From Anaerolineae bacterium (GTDB taxonomy: Bacteria > Chloroflexota > Anaerolineae > 4572-78 > J111): a stretch of DNA of 64,000 nucleotides. A program made the position numbers and the translations under genes. The notes below the pieces were generated by a model. It saw only the letters and a list, made by a program, of their open reading frames with translations, had not been told where the DNA came from and searched no databases. The stretch lies in assembly GCA_022071955.1 (NCBI GenBank), contig JAJVIM010000003.1:434001-498000 (forward strand). Direction: 5' to 3'. Shown one piece after another: positions 9,538 through 17,858 of the stretch; within the stretch, counting starts at the first letter, position 1, and every line of letters begins with the position of its first letter.

Positions 9538-9573
9538 CCCCCTTCCCTGAGGGAAGGGGGCAGGGGATGGGGG
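9538..9573. repeat. C-rich/G-rich palindromic intergenic repeat, copy 1
   Basis: CCCCCTTCCC (9538-9547), TGA, GGGAAGGGGG (9551-9560), then CAGGGGATGGGGG. The same arrangement recurs at 16081-16120, and a variant occurs at 24229-24270. Confidence 0.8.
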
Positions 9574-9707
9574 TTAATCACTCAAAATCTTAACCCTAAT
9601 CACTATGGAACGTCAAGTCAGCTTTATCCGTGCTAACACGCAAAAATATCTCCCGGTTTTCCCCGATTTTTTTTCTGTATTGCTACTGTTGAGGCGGTTC
9701 ACCCGGC

Positions 9708-9737
9708 TTGATACACTGGGGGGAGTGTATCTATCTA
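9708..9737 (+). promoter_or_regulatory. Promoter with embedded 8+8 palindrome
   Basis: TTGATA (9708-9713), 18-bp spacer, TATCTA (9732-9737). The spacer is filled by a perfect inverted repeat GATACACT (9710-9717), GGGGGG, AGTGTATC (9724-9731). An operator overlapping -35 and -10 would normally repress, or be remodelled by an activator. The adjacent LuxR-type regulator is an obvious candidate; the link is inference. Confidence 0.55.
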
Positions 9738-9767
9738 ATTTTTTATTTTTGTCAGGAGGTGAACGCA

Positions 9768-10862
9768 ATGCAGTCTAAATCTCTATTTAAATTGGCTTTT
9801 GTGGCGCTGACGGTGGGGTTATTGGCGGCTATGGCCCTGCTGCCCGCCGCAGCGCAAGGCCCGGACGACGGCGACGTCTCCATTCAGATGGTTGATTTTG
9901 GCGGCTTTACCTGGAACCCGGCCGCCACATTGGTGGCCCGCGGCGACGGCACCGTCAAAACCAAACTGGTCATTACCGGCGCGCAGCAAATCTCCGGCTT
10001 TACCCTGGCTATTGGCTACAATGCCTCGGTGGTGAAGCCAGACACCATTAACCCGGGCGATTTGCTGCCCGGCACCCGCGGCGTTGACTACTTTATGACG
10101 GTCAACACCGGCGGCGGCGCGCTCGAGTGCGGCGGTGACAGTTCATTCACCGTGAACGTAGCCTATTTTGACCCCGCCAAAACCGTCAACGGTACCGGCG
10201 CGCTGGTCAGCATTTTATGGCGCAGCGACCCCGACGCGGCCGTGGGTGATGTGGGCACTATCTGCCTGGATGGCATCAACTCGTTAGTGGTAGATAACGG
10301 CGGCCTGCCCAGCACCACTCCGGTGCCCAATACGCTGGGCACCATCACCATCGACCCGGCCAACCTGTTTAAAATTCAAATTGGACTGGAAGGCGGCAAA
10401 AACAGCGGCCTGAACGTGGTGGCCGTTCCCAGCCTCATCTTCACCGATGTGACCATCAACGGCATTTACCCGTGCGATGGCGGCGGCGTGAACGCGCAGG
10501 GTTTTTGCGCCTTTAACAACGGCACGGTTGGCCCGCCCTACACCGTAAAAGTCAGCCGAATTGGCTATCTGGATGCTTCAATCTCGTTTACCAACCCCAG
10601 CAACGCCAGCTCGGTGTGGCTGCTGGCCGGTGATCTGAATAAAGATAACAAGGTTAATATTTTGGACATTCAACTGGTCGCCAGCCTGCTGGGCAGCCCG
10701 GCCGGCCCCAGTACGCTGTCGCAGGCAGCGGATTACTCCGGCCCCGGTTTCGCCCCGGATGGCGTTATCAACATCATCGATCTGGTGCTGGTGGCCAAAA
10801 ACTTTGGGCTGAACGGCCCCACCAACGGCGCGCCGCCCAGCGGCGGGTCGTTCCCGTTTTAA
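9768..10862 (+). CDS. Secreted cohesin + dockerin protein
   Basis: ATG 9768 is supported by AGGAGGTGA at 9754-9762. The 364-residue product has a signal peptide (1-30, LLPAAAQ) and a cohesin-like domain (about 35-195). A regulatory-like beta region (about 200-285, YTVKVSRIGYLDASI) comes next. A dockerin (about 287-349) follows, with GDLNKDNKVNILDIQ and a second loop APDGVINIIDLVLVAKNFG. Two Cys pairs may form disulfides. It is transcribed from its own palindrome-bearing promoter. The presence of both cohesin and dockerin in one chain would allow head-to-tail association; that is inferred. Confidence 0.85.
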   Translation: MQSKSLFKLAFVALTVGLLAAMALLPAAAQGPDDGDVSIQMVDFGGFTWNPAATLVARGDGTVKTKLVITGAQQISGFTLAIGYNASVVKPDTINPGDLLPGTRGVDYFMTVNTGGGALECGGDSSFTVNVAYFDPAKTVNGTGALVSILWRSDPDAAVGDVGTICLDGINSLVVDNGGLPSTTPVPNTLGTITIDPANLFKIQIGLEGGKNSGLNVVAVPSLIFTDVTINGIYPCDGGGVNAQGFCAFNNGTVGPPYTVKVSRIGYLDASISFTNPSNASSVWLLAGDLNKDNKVNILDIQLVASLLGSPAGPSTLSQAADYSGPGFAPDGVINIIDLVLVAKNFGLNGPTNGAPPSGGSFPF

Positions 10863-10874
10863 TTGGAGAAACTT

Positions 10875-10922
10875 GAAGCAGGTGTCAAATTCGGCGCAAA
10901 ACGCCGAATTTGACACCGCTTC
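10875..10922. repeat. Large perfect hairpin after the cohesin-dockerin gene
   Basis: The arms at 10881-10896 and 10902-10917 are perfectly complementary over 16 bp (GGTGTCAAATTCGGCG) with a 5-nt loop, and pairing extends into GAAGC/GCTTC with one bulge. No T-tract follows, so it may be a processing or stability hairpin or a palindromic repeat rather than an intrinsic terminator. Confidence 0.7.
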
Positions 10923-10984
10923 GGTAAATTGTGCCCAAAAACCAGCCGGACTTTAAAAAGTTGTGGCAGGGAGGTAACTGAACA

Positions 10985-12421
10985 ATGAAACTGATTAGCG
11001 CTTACGCTAAATATTTATATTTGGCCGGAATCATTTTATTTTTTGCGCTGGCGCTGGTGCTGCTCACCGCCAGCGACAGCCAGGCCCATTGCTGCGCCAC
11101 CGTAACGCCATCGCCTACATTTACCGCCACGGCCACTCCCACCCCAACGCTCACCCCCACCCCGCAGCTTCGCGCCTGTCAGGTGACGGCCGTTGTTTTT
11201 GGCCGCGAGTCTTATCTGGCCGGCGATACCATTAACGTAACCGTGCGCGTGGCCGATTTTGCCGGCACGCCGCTGGTGGGGGCCAATGTTAACGCCGAAG
11301 TGACCCGCCAGCCGCTGGCCGCGCAGGCCGCCGTTGGTTTTGGGCTGGTTGATCGCGCCGGCGATTACGACGGCGTTTTCAGCAACACGGCCGACCCCGG
11401 CCTGTACGTGTTTCAATTTACGGTGAGCGACCCCACCGGCAAGCGTTTTTTGCCCTGCACCGGCGCCGCCGAAATTTTGGTGGCCGAACCGGCTACCCCC
11501 ACGCCCACCTTCACTCCCACCCCTACCGCCACCGCAACGCCAACAATTACCCCCACACCCACTTCCCAGCCGGGCGTTAGGGTGCTGCCGCAGCAGCTCA
11601 CCACCACCCTGTGCAGCCTGCGCGATACTCTGCAAGTGCGGGTTGAAAACGTGGCCAACCTGGCGGTGGTGCAAATGCAGCTTTCCTACGACCGGCAGGT
11701 GGTCCAGGTTATCGATGCCGACGCCGCCCAACGCGGCGTGCAGGTGCGGGTTGACCCCGCTTTTGCCACCGGCTCCATTTTTGAAAATCAGGTCGATACC
11801 CTGCGCGGCGAAATCAGCTTTGGCGCGGGCGTCATCGGCGTGCCGGCCATCAATGGCAGCAGCAGCCTCATCGCCATCGATTTCAGGCCGCAGCAGGTAG
11901 GCGCCACCGCCGTCAGCATCGATAGCATCAGCCTGCTCGATGTGAACGGCCAGCCCATTGCCGCGCAGGTGAGCAGCGGCAGCGTGACGGTTGAATTTGT
12001 GCCCAACTGCCTGGAAGGCACGGTGGCCCTGCAAGGCCGCAGCGATCACAGCGGCGTCACCGTTACCAACGCTGAGGGCCGGCAAACCATCACCCTGGCC
12101 GATGGCTCGTTTTCCATTCCGGCCAGCAACACGCTCAACTTTGACTATCCCGGCTTTATGGCGGCCCGGGCCGACGTGACCCGCGCGCTGGCCGCCGCAG
12201 CCGCTGACCAGCCGGTGGTGCTGCAACCCATCACCCTGCCCGCCGGCGATATTAATGCCGACAATGCCATCGACCTGCTCGACCTGGGCTACCTGGCGGC
12301 CAACTTTCTCACCGCCAACGGCCTGGCCGATTTGAACGGCGACGGCGCCGCCAACATCATCGATTTGACCCTGCTGGCCGGCAACTATAAATTGCGTGGC
12401 CCGGTGCTGAGCCAGCAGTAA
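10985..12421 (+). CDS. Secreted Ig-like + cohesin + CnaB-like + dockerin protein
   Basis: The 478-residue product has a signal peptide (1 to about 34) and a Pro/Thr linker. An Ig/macroglobulin-like domain (about 62-165) contains GTPLVGANVNAEV and VDRAGDYDGVFSNT. A second PT linker leads to a cohesin-like domain (about 198-335: LAVVQMQLSYDRQVVQVIDAD). A CnaB-like module (about 340-400, LQGRSDHSGVTVTNAEG) and a dockerin (about 412-468: GDINADNAIDLLDLGYLA and DLNGDGAANIIDLTLLAGNY) complete it. RBS GGGAGG precedes ATG 10985. The Ig-like module is nearly duplicated in the next gene, so modules have been shuffled within the cluster. Confidence 0.85.
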   Translation: MKLISAYAKYLYLAGIILFFALALVLLTASDSQAHCCATVTPSPTFTATATPTPTLTPTPQLRACQVTAVVFGRESYLAGDTINVTVRVADFAGTPLVGANVNAEVTRQPLAAQAAVGFGLVDRAGDYDGVFSNTADPGLYVFQFTVSDPTGKRFLPCTGAAEILVAEPATPTPTFTPTPTATATPTITPTPTSQPGVRVLPQQLTTTLCSLRDTLQVRVENVANLAVVQMQLSYDRQVVQVIDADAAQRGVQVRVDPAFATGSIFENQVDTLRGEISFGAGVIGVPAINGSSSLIAIDFRPQQVGATAVSIDSISLLDVNGQPIAAQVSSGSVTVEFVPNCLEGTVALQGRSDHSGVTVTNAEGRQTITLADGSFSIPASNTLNFDYPGFMAARADVTRALAAAAADQPVVLQPITLPAGDINADNAIDLLDLGYLAANFLTANGLADLNGDGAANIIDLTLLAGNYKLRGPVLSQQ

Positions 12422-12471
12422 CTTTCGCCATCAAACCGCCCCCCGGTATCGAGGGGGTTACGGAGGAAATC

Positions 12472-14994
12472 ATGCTCAAAAAACATCTGTTACTCCTGTC
12501 CGTGCTGGCCGGCGGCTTTGCGCTGATCGCTGTGGCCGGGCTGCTGGCGCGGCCCGTTATCACGCTCGGCGCGCCGCAAAAAGCGGCCATCGCTTCGCAG
12601 GAAATTACCTTTGATGCCGGCAACTTTGCCGAAGGCCAGCTCGATGGGCTGACCGTCACCAGCGCCGGGCTGACCGGCACCGGCAGTTACATTTCGCCGG
12701 TGATCAACAGCCCGCTCGGTTTCACCACCGATGTTGTGCCGCTGTGGGCCGCCAGCGGCGATGTTCGGTTGGAAACCCGGCTCGACTCCGGCTCCGGCTG
12801 GAGCGACTGGCTGGAGAATCCGGCCGCGTTTTATCCGGTACGCGATAACATGTTCAGCGGCAACCTGATTTGGGCCGGCGGCAGTAATGTGTCCCTGCAA
12901 GTGCGGGTCATACTGGCCAACGGCGCGTCGCTCAACCGGCTGACGCTGGTTTTCAGCGACACCAGCAGCGGCCCCAGTGACGCCGACATTGCCGGCCAAA
13001 TGGCTGCCGCCAGCTCGGTGGATAACATTTGCCCCGCCGATAAACCGGCCATCGTTTCCCGCACCGGCTGGGGCAGCCCCGACGGCCAGCTCAGCCCGCG
13101 CCGCCCGCCAAAATACACAACGGTGACGCACGTCATTGTGCAGCAAACCGAAACACCCAACAACACCGCGCCCTATCAGGATTACGCCGGCTGGGTGCGT
13201 TCCATCTGGAATTTCCACGCCAACGTTCTCGGCTGGGGTGATATTGGCTACAACTATCTGGTTGACCCCAACGGCGTCATCTACGAAGGCCGGGCCGGCG
13301 GCGATAACGTCATCGGCATCCACGATACCCACAACAAAAATTCGGTGGGGTTGGGGCTGATTGGTTGCTACGGCAACTGCGACGACCGGCGCCTGAGCGT
13401 GGCCCAGCCCTCCGCCGCAATGCTAAACAGTACCGCCCAGCTCATCGCCTGGAAATTTGGCCAGCAAGGCATCAACCCGCTGAGCAGCGCCGCCTACGAT
13501 GGCCTGCCCAACATCCCGGTCATCGCCGGCGGGCGAGATGTGGTCAGCACCACCGCCCCGGGCGACAACGTTTATAACAAACTACCGGCCCTGCGCAACG
13601 CTGTCGCCGAGAAAAATACGTGCGACCCCACGCCCACGCCCACTCCGCAGCTTCAGGCCTGCCAGATTACCGCCGTGGTTTTTGGCCGGGAATATTATTT
13701 TGTTGGCGAGCCGATCAGCGTGACCGTCCGGCTGGCCGACGCTGCCGGCACGCCGCTGGTGGGGGCCAACGTTAACAGCGAAGTGCTGCGCGACGCCTTT
13801 GAAGCCCAGGCGTCCACCGGTTTTGGGCTGGTTGATCGCGCCGGCGATTACGACGGCGTTTTCAGTAACACCGAACTGCCGGGGCTGTACAACTTCAGCT
13901 TTACCGCCAGCGACCCCACCGGCGAACGCTTCCTGCCCTGCTCGGCGCAGGCCAGCGTGCCGGTTTACGAAGAAGGCCAGGTAACGCCGACCCCGCTGCC
14001 CACCGAAATCACCGAAACACCAATGCCCACCGGCACCGTTGAAACGCCGACTCCTACCCCAACCCCCACCAGCACCGTCCCCGCTGACACACCCACCCCA
14101 ACCCCCACCTCCACCCCGTCGCCCACGCCCACCGCCACCCCCACCGGCGCGGTACTCAAGGTTGACCCGACCAGCGTGGTGTTGCCCGTGTGCAGCGCCT
14201 CCACCACGGTCAGCGTTAAGGTGGACAACGTGGAAAATATGTCGGGGGTGCAGCTTGATCTGGTGTACAACCCGGCCGTCGTGCAGGTCATCGACGCCGA
14301 CCCCGGCCGCGAGGGCGTGCAAATCACGGTTGACCCCGTATTCAGCAGCGGCTTCATCGCCCAAAACACGGTGGATACCGTCAACGGGCGGGTACAGTTT
14401 GGCGCGGTACTGCTCGGCGGCGATAACATCGACGGCAGCAGCGGCATCATCAAAGTTAATTTTGAACCCGTGGCCGCTGGCACCACCTCGCTGCTGCTGG
14501 AGGATGTGATTTTGGCCAACACGTCTACCCAACCCATCGACCACACGCTGGTCAACGGCAGCATCGAAGTGACCAGCCAGTGCGGCGGCATTACCGGCCA
14601 ACTGCAACTTCAGGGCCGCACCGATTCCGGCGGCGTGGTGGTCACCAGCGCCAGCGGCCAGCAAACTCAAACCAATGCCGATGGCAGCTTCTCGATTGCC
14701 GGCAGCGGGCCGTTCAGCTTTGAATACCCCGGCTACCTGTCGGCGCAGGCCAGCCCGCCGGCCGGCATTGAATCGGAAGCGCAGGCCGCCGCGCTGGGCA
14801 CGCTCACGCTGCTGGCCGGCGACATCAACACCGACAACAAGATTGACATTTTTGACCTGGCCTACATTGCCCAGCAATACGGCTCCATCGACCCGCTGGC
14901 CGATCTGAACGCCGACGGCAAAGTAGACATTCTGGATTTGGTGCTGGCCGCCGGCAACTTTGGCCAAACCGGCCCGCTAACTGCGTGGCAATAG
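12472..14994 (+). CDS. PGRP/N-acetylmuramoyl-alanine amidase-like pseudoenzyme with Ig, cohesin, CnaB and dockerin modules
   Basis: The 840-residue secreted protein has a signal segment (1-35), a beta-rich N-terminal domain (about 45-160) and a PGRP/amidase_2-like domain (about 193-375: SRTGWGSPDG, WGDIGYNYLVDPNGVIYEGRAGGDNVIG). PT linkers, an Ig-like domain (about 395-500), cohesin (about 562-700), CnaB (about 705-765) and dockerin (about 775-830) follow. The three canonical zinc ligands are replaced: the usual HHT reads QQT (224-226), GHRD reads GGRD (354), and the Cys before PGD is Ala362. The fold should therefore bind peptidoglycan without cleaving it. RBS GGAGGAA precedes ATG 12472. Confidence 0.9.
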   Translation: MLKKHLLLLSVLAGGFALIAVAGLLARPVITLGAPQKAAIASQEITFDAGNFAEGQLDGLTVTSAGLTGTGSYISPVINSPLGFTTDVVPLWAASGDVRLETRLDSGSGWSDWLENPAAFYPVRDNMFSGNLIWAGGSNVSLQVRVILANGASLNRLTLVFSDTSSGPSDADIAGQMAAASSVDNICPADKPAIVSRTGWGSPDGQLSPRRPPKYTTVTHVIVQQTETPNNTAPYQDYAGWVRSIWNFHANVLGWGDIGYNYLVDPNGVIYEGRAGGDNVIGIHDTHNKNSVGLGLIGCYGNCDDRRLSVAQPSAAMLNSTAQLIAWKFGQQGINPLSSAAYDGLPNIPVIAGGRDVVSTTAPGDNVYNKLPALRNAVAEKNTCDPTPTPTPQLQACQITAVVFGREYYFVGEPISVTVRLADAAGTPLVGANVNSEVLRDAFEAQASTGFGLVDRAGDYDGVFSNTELPGLYNFSFTASDPTGERFLPCSAQASVPVYEEGQVTPTPLPTEITETPMPTGTVETPTPTPTPTSTVPADTPTPTPTSTPSPTPTATPTGAVLKVDPTSVVLPVCSASTTVSVKVDNVENMSGVQLDLVYNPAVVQVIDADPGREGVQITVDPVFSSGFIAQNTVDTVNGRVQFGAVLLGGDNIDGSSGIIKVNFEPVAAGTTSLLLEDVILANTSTQPIDHTLVNGSIEVTSQCGGITGQLQLQGRTDSGGVVVTSASGQQTQTNADGSFSIAGSGPFSFEYPGYLSAQASPPAGIESEAQAAALGTLTLLAGDINTDNKIDIFDLAYIAQQYGSIDPLADLNADGKVDILDLVLAAGNFGQTGPLTAWQ

Positions 14995-15005
14995 TAAAAT
15001 TTAGA

Positions 15006-15040
15006 GCTTGTTGTGGCCGGCTTTGCCAGCCACAACAAGC
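15006..15040. repeat. Hairpin between scaffoldin-like genes
   Basis: GCTTGTTGTGGC (15006-15017) pairs with GCCACAACAAGC (15029-15040). No T-tract. The loop contains GGCTTTGCC, also found in the hairpin at 16034-16072. Confidence 0.6.
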
Positions 15041-15056
15041 CCCAACCAATCCGCCA

Positions 15057-16001
15057 ATGACCCGATTGACCACTATCCTGACAGCCTGCATCCTGCTGGC
15101 CGCGCTGGCCGCGCCCCTCCACGCCCAAACCGGGGCGCAGCTTGAGCTGCAAAATGTGCCGATTCAGGATGAAAAACTGCTGGTGGTCAATCTCCATCTC
15201 AGCGGGGTAGAAAACCTGTTTGGGGCCGAAGTACAGTTGCGCTACGACCCGGTCCGGCTGGCCGTGCGCGACGACAACCGCCGGCTCGACGGCATCCAGA
15301 TTAGCCCCGGCCCGCTCATTTCCGCGGATGACCGTTTTGTAGTGACCAACACGGCCAACCCTGATACCGGCCAGATTAACTTTGCCTTCACCCTGCTCAA
15401 ACCGGCCCAACCCATCAGCGGCGAGGGCGAACTGGCCACCGTGGTCTTTGAAATTATCGGCAACGGGCCGTATCAGGTAGACGTGACCGAGGCCCAGCTT
15501 GTCTCCGCCGGGTTGCAGCCCATCCCGGTGACGGTTAAAAATTTAACCCTCAACGGCCAGCGTGAACCGATGGCCGCGCCACCCGCCCGAACCGGCTTCA
15601 CCGCCGGGCAGGGGATCGCTATTGTGGGGCTGCTGCTCGGTTTGCTGCTGCTGGCGGGGCTGGTGGCTTTGGCCGTCAAAAGCAACCGCCGGCCGGCTCC
15701 GGCCAGCGATGACGCGCCGGCGCGCCAGATGCCGGCCAGCGGCCGCTCAACGGTGCGCTCGGCGGCGCTGCTGGCGCAGCAGGGCAGCCGCTCGCTGGCG
15801 CAAGGCGATACCCAACGCGCCTACGAGCTGTTCAGCCGGGCCATTGAAATGGACCCGGCCAATGTGGAAGCCTGGCTGGGCAAAGGGTTGATGGCCGAAC
15901 AGCCCACCGAAAAACGTATCTGTTTGCAGCGGGTGCTGGCGCTGGACCCAACCAACGATACCGCCCGCGATGAACTGGACGCCCTGCTGGCGTCGATGTA
16001 G
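15057..16001 (+). CDS. Membrane-anchored cohesin with cytoplasmic TPR tail
   Basis: ATG 15057 yields a proper signal peptide (MTRLTTILTACILLAALAAP, 1-24), whereas the longer frame would overlap the previous gene. The 314-residue product has a cohesin-like domain (about 26-160, LFGAEVQLRYDPVRLAV), one TM helix (about 180-202, IAIVGLLLGLLLLAGLVALA) and a cytoplasmic tail. The tail carries about two TPR units (ALLAQQGSRSLAQGDTQRAYELF, then AIEMDPANVEAWLGKGLM). The outside cohesin could capture a dockerin while the inside TPRs recruit a cytoplasmic partner. It resembles the 6064 product except for the tail. Confidence 0.82.
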   Translation: MTRLTTILTACILLAALAAPLHAQTGAQLELQNVPIQDEKLLVVNLHLSGVENLFGAEVQLRYDPVRLAVRDDNRRLDGIQISPGPLISADDRFVVTNTANPDTGQINFAFTLLKPAQPISGEGELATVVFEIIGNGPYQVDVTEAQLVSAGLQPIPVTVKNLTLNGQREPMAAPPARTGFTAGQGIAIVGLLLGLLLLAGLVALAVKSNRRPAPASDDAPARQMPASGRSTVRSAALLAQQGSRSLAQGDTQRAYELFSRAIEMDPANVEAWLGKGLMAEQPTEKRICLQRVLALDPTNDTARDELDALLASM

Positions 16002-16033
16002 AGTATGAAGTTTACCCCCTCCCCCGCTAATTA

Positions 16034-16072
16034 GGCGAGTTGCCGGGCGGCTTTGCCGCCCGGCAACTCGCC
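16034..16072. terminator. Perfect 18-bp hairpin after TPR-cohesin gene
   Basis: The arms 16034-16051 and 16055-16072 are perfectly complementary (GGCGAGTTGCCGGGCGGC, loop TTT). There is no downstream T-run, so termination is possible but not certain. Confidence 0.6.
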
Positions 16073-16080
16073 ACATAATT

Positions 16081-16120
16081 CCCCCCTTCCCAATGGGAAG
16101 GGGGGGCAGGGGGGATGGGG
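16081..16120. repeat. C-rich/G-rich palindromic intergenic repeat, copy 2
   Basis: CCCCCCTTCCC (16081-16091), AAT, GGGAAGGGGGG (16095-16105), then CAGGGGGGATGGGG. Same layout as 9538-9573. Confidence 0.85.
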
Positions 16121-16157
16121 CAAAAAATTATTTTTGAATGATTGGCTGTAGCTGAAG

Positions 16158-17858
16158 ATGGTAACACACTCGATTACGACTATTTTGCCAGCAGCCAAAG
16201 CCAGCCGCTTATCGGCCTGGTTTTGGCTGCTGCTGGCGGCGCTCCTGCTGCTGGCCGGTCGGCCGGCGCTGGCCCAATCCCCCACCGAGCGGGTGCTGGT
16301 GATCTTTAAACCCGGCGCGGGCGCGATGATGCAGCGGCAGGCCCGCCCGGCGGAACTGCGCGTAATCCACCAGTTTCGCCGCCTGCCCGGCATGGCTGTC
16401 GAGGTGACCGCCGCCGGGCTGGAATCGCTGCGCGGCGACCCCAACGTGCTGGCCGTGGCCGAAGATTTGCCGGTGCAGGCCGCCGAGTCGCCCAACCTCG
16501 CCTTTCTCAAAATTGAGGCCGTGCAGCAGGCATTTGGCCTCACCGGCGCGGGCGTCAATGTGGCCGTGCTGGATTCCGGCATCGATGTGACTCACCCCGC
16601 GCTGGCCGGCAGCATTGTGGCCCAGCAGTGTTTCAACAAAAACGCCACCTGCCCCGGCGAAGTGGCGCAGGGCGACAGCGCTCAGGATGAAAACGGCCAC
16701 GGCACGCATGTGGCCGGCATTGTCCACAGCGTTGCGCCGGGAGCCGGGCTGGTGGCCGTGCGCGTGCTCAACGCCAGCGGCAACGGCTACACCTCGGATG
16801 TGCTGGCCGGGTTTGACTGGGTGCTGGCCAATCAGCCCCAGCTCAACGTAAAAGTCATCAATCTGAGTTTGGGCGGCGGCAGCTACCCCGGCGCTTGCGA
16901 TGAAACCGACGCCAACACGTTGCTGTACTCTGCCGCCATCAACGCGGCCAGGCAAGCCGGCATCAGTGTGTTTGCCGCCAGTGGCAACAGCGGCAAAGCC
17001 GAAGAAATGATTTTGCCGGCCTGCGTGGCCGGCGCGGTAGCGGTGGGCAACGTGTACCACGCCTCCCTCGGCAGCGTGAGTTGGCCCACCTGCACCGATG
17101 CGGCAGCGCAGCCGTACCAGGTAGCCTGCGCCAGCAACAGCAGTTCCGCGCTGGATGTGCTGGCTCCCGGCACGCAGATTAATTCGGCCTGGCTGGGTGG
17201 CGGCGAGCGCGTTGAATCCGGCACGTCGATGGCCAGCCCGCACGCGGCCGGCGTGGCCGCGCTGCTGCTGCAAGCCGACCCAACGTTGTCGCCAACCGGC
17301 ATCGAATCGATTTTGAAAGAAACCGGTGCGCCGGTTACCGACCCGCGCCAGGGGCGGCAAACGCCGGCCATTAACGCGCTGGCCGCGGTGAGCGCGGCGG
17401 TTGGTGGGGTGCCGGTGAGCGGCGCGGTGCTGCTGCAGGGCCGCAGCGACCACAGCGGCAGCCAGATTTTGCTCAGCGACCAGCCGTGCGCCGCCGCCGA
17501 ATTTGCGGGCGCGGCGGCAATCACCACTGCGGCTGGCCAGTTTGAACTGCTGCTGCCCGCTTCGGTGCGCTGTTTGCGGGCGGTGCAGCCCGGTTATCTG
17601 GCGGCGCAGGTGGCCAACCCGGCCGGCAACTTAGGCAGCGTTACCCTGCTGGCCGGCGATCTCAACGGCGACCAGCAGGTGAATATTCTGGATTTGGCGC
17701 GGGCGGCCGGCAGTTTTGATACCAGCGACTCCGCCGCCGATCTTGACGTTAGCGGCATGGTTGATATTCTCGATCTGGTGCTGATTGCCCAAAACTTTAA
17801 ATTGACCGGGCCGACGGCCTGGCCAATCAATCCACTCGCAGAAAGTGTAATTCAGTGA
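16158..17858 (+). CDS. Subtilisin-like serine protease (S8) with CnaB-like and dockerin domains
   Basis: The 566-residue product has a signal peptide (1-40) and an I9-type propeptide region (about 44-108). The S8 catalytic domain (about 128-410) has an intact triad: Asp139 (AVLDSGID), His181 (NGHGTHVAG) and Ser357 (GTSMASPHAAG). An oxyanion Asn lies in AASGNSG. A CnaB-like module (LQGRSDHSGSQI, about 420-490) and a two-loop dockerin (about 500-550: GDLNGDQQVNILDL, DLDVSGMVDILDLVLIAQNF) follow. There is no cohesin, so it looks like enzymatic cargo for the cohesins nearby. Start ATG 16158. The TGA overlaps the GTG of the next gene, indicating translational coupling. Confidence 0.93.
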   Translation: MVTHSITTILPAAKASRLSAWFWLLLAALLLLAGRPALAQSPTERVLVIFKPGAGAMMQRQARPAELRVIHQFRRLPGMAVEVTAAGLESLRGDPNVLAVAEDLPVQAAESPNLAFLKIEAVQQAFGLTGAGVNVAVLDSGIDVTHPALAGSIVAQQCFNKNATCPGEVAQGDSAQDENGHGTHVAGIVHSVAPGAGLVAVRVLNASGNGYTSDVLAGFDWVLANQPQLNVKVINLSLGGGSYPGACDETDANTLLYSAAINAARQAGISVFAASGNSGKAEEMILPACVAGAVAVGNVYHASLGSVSWPTCTDAAAQPYQVACASNSSSALDVLAPGTQINSAWLGGGERVESGTSMASPHAAGVAALLLQADPTLSPTGIESILKETGAPVTDPRQGRQTPAINALAAVSAAVGGVPVSGAVLLQGRSDHSGSQILLSDQPCAAAEFAGAAAITTAAGQFELLLPASVRCLRAVQPGYLAAQVANPAGNLGSVTLLAGDLNGDQQVNILDLARAAGSFDTSDSAADLDVSGMVDILDLVLIAQNFKLTGPTAWPINPLAESVIQ

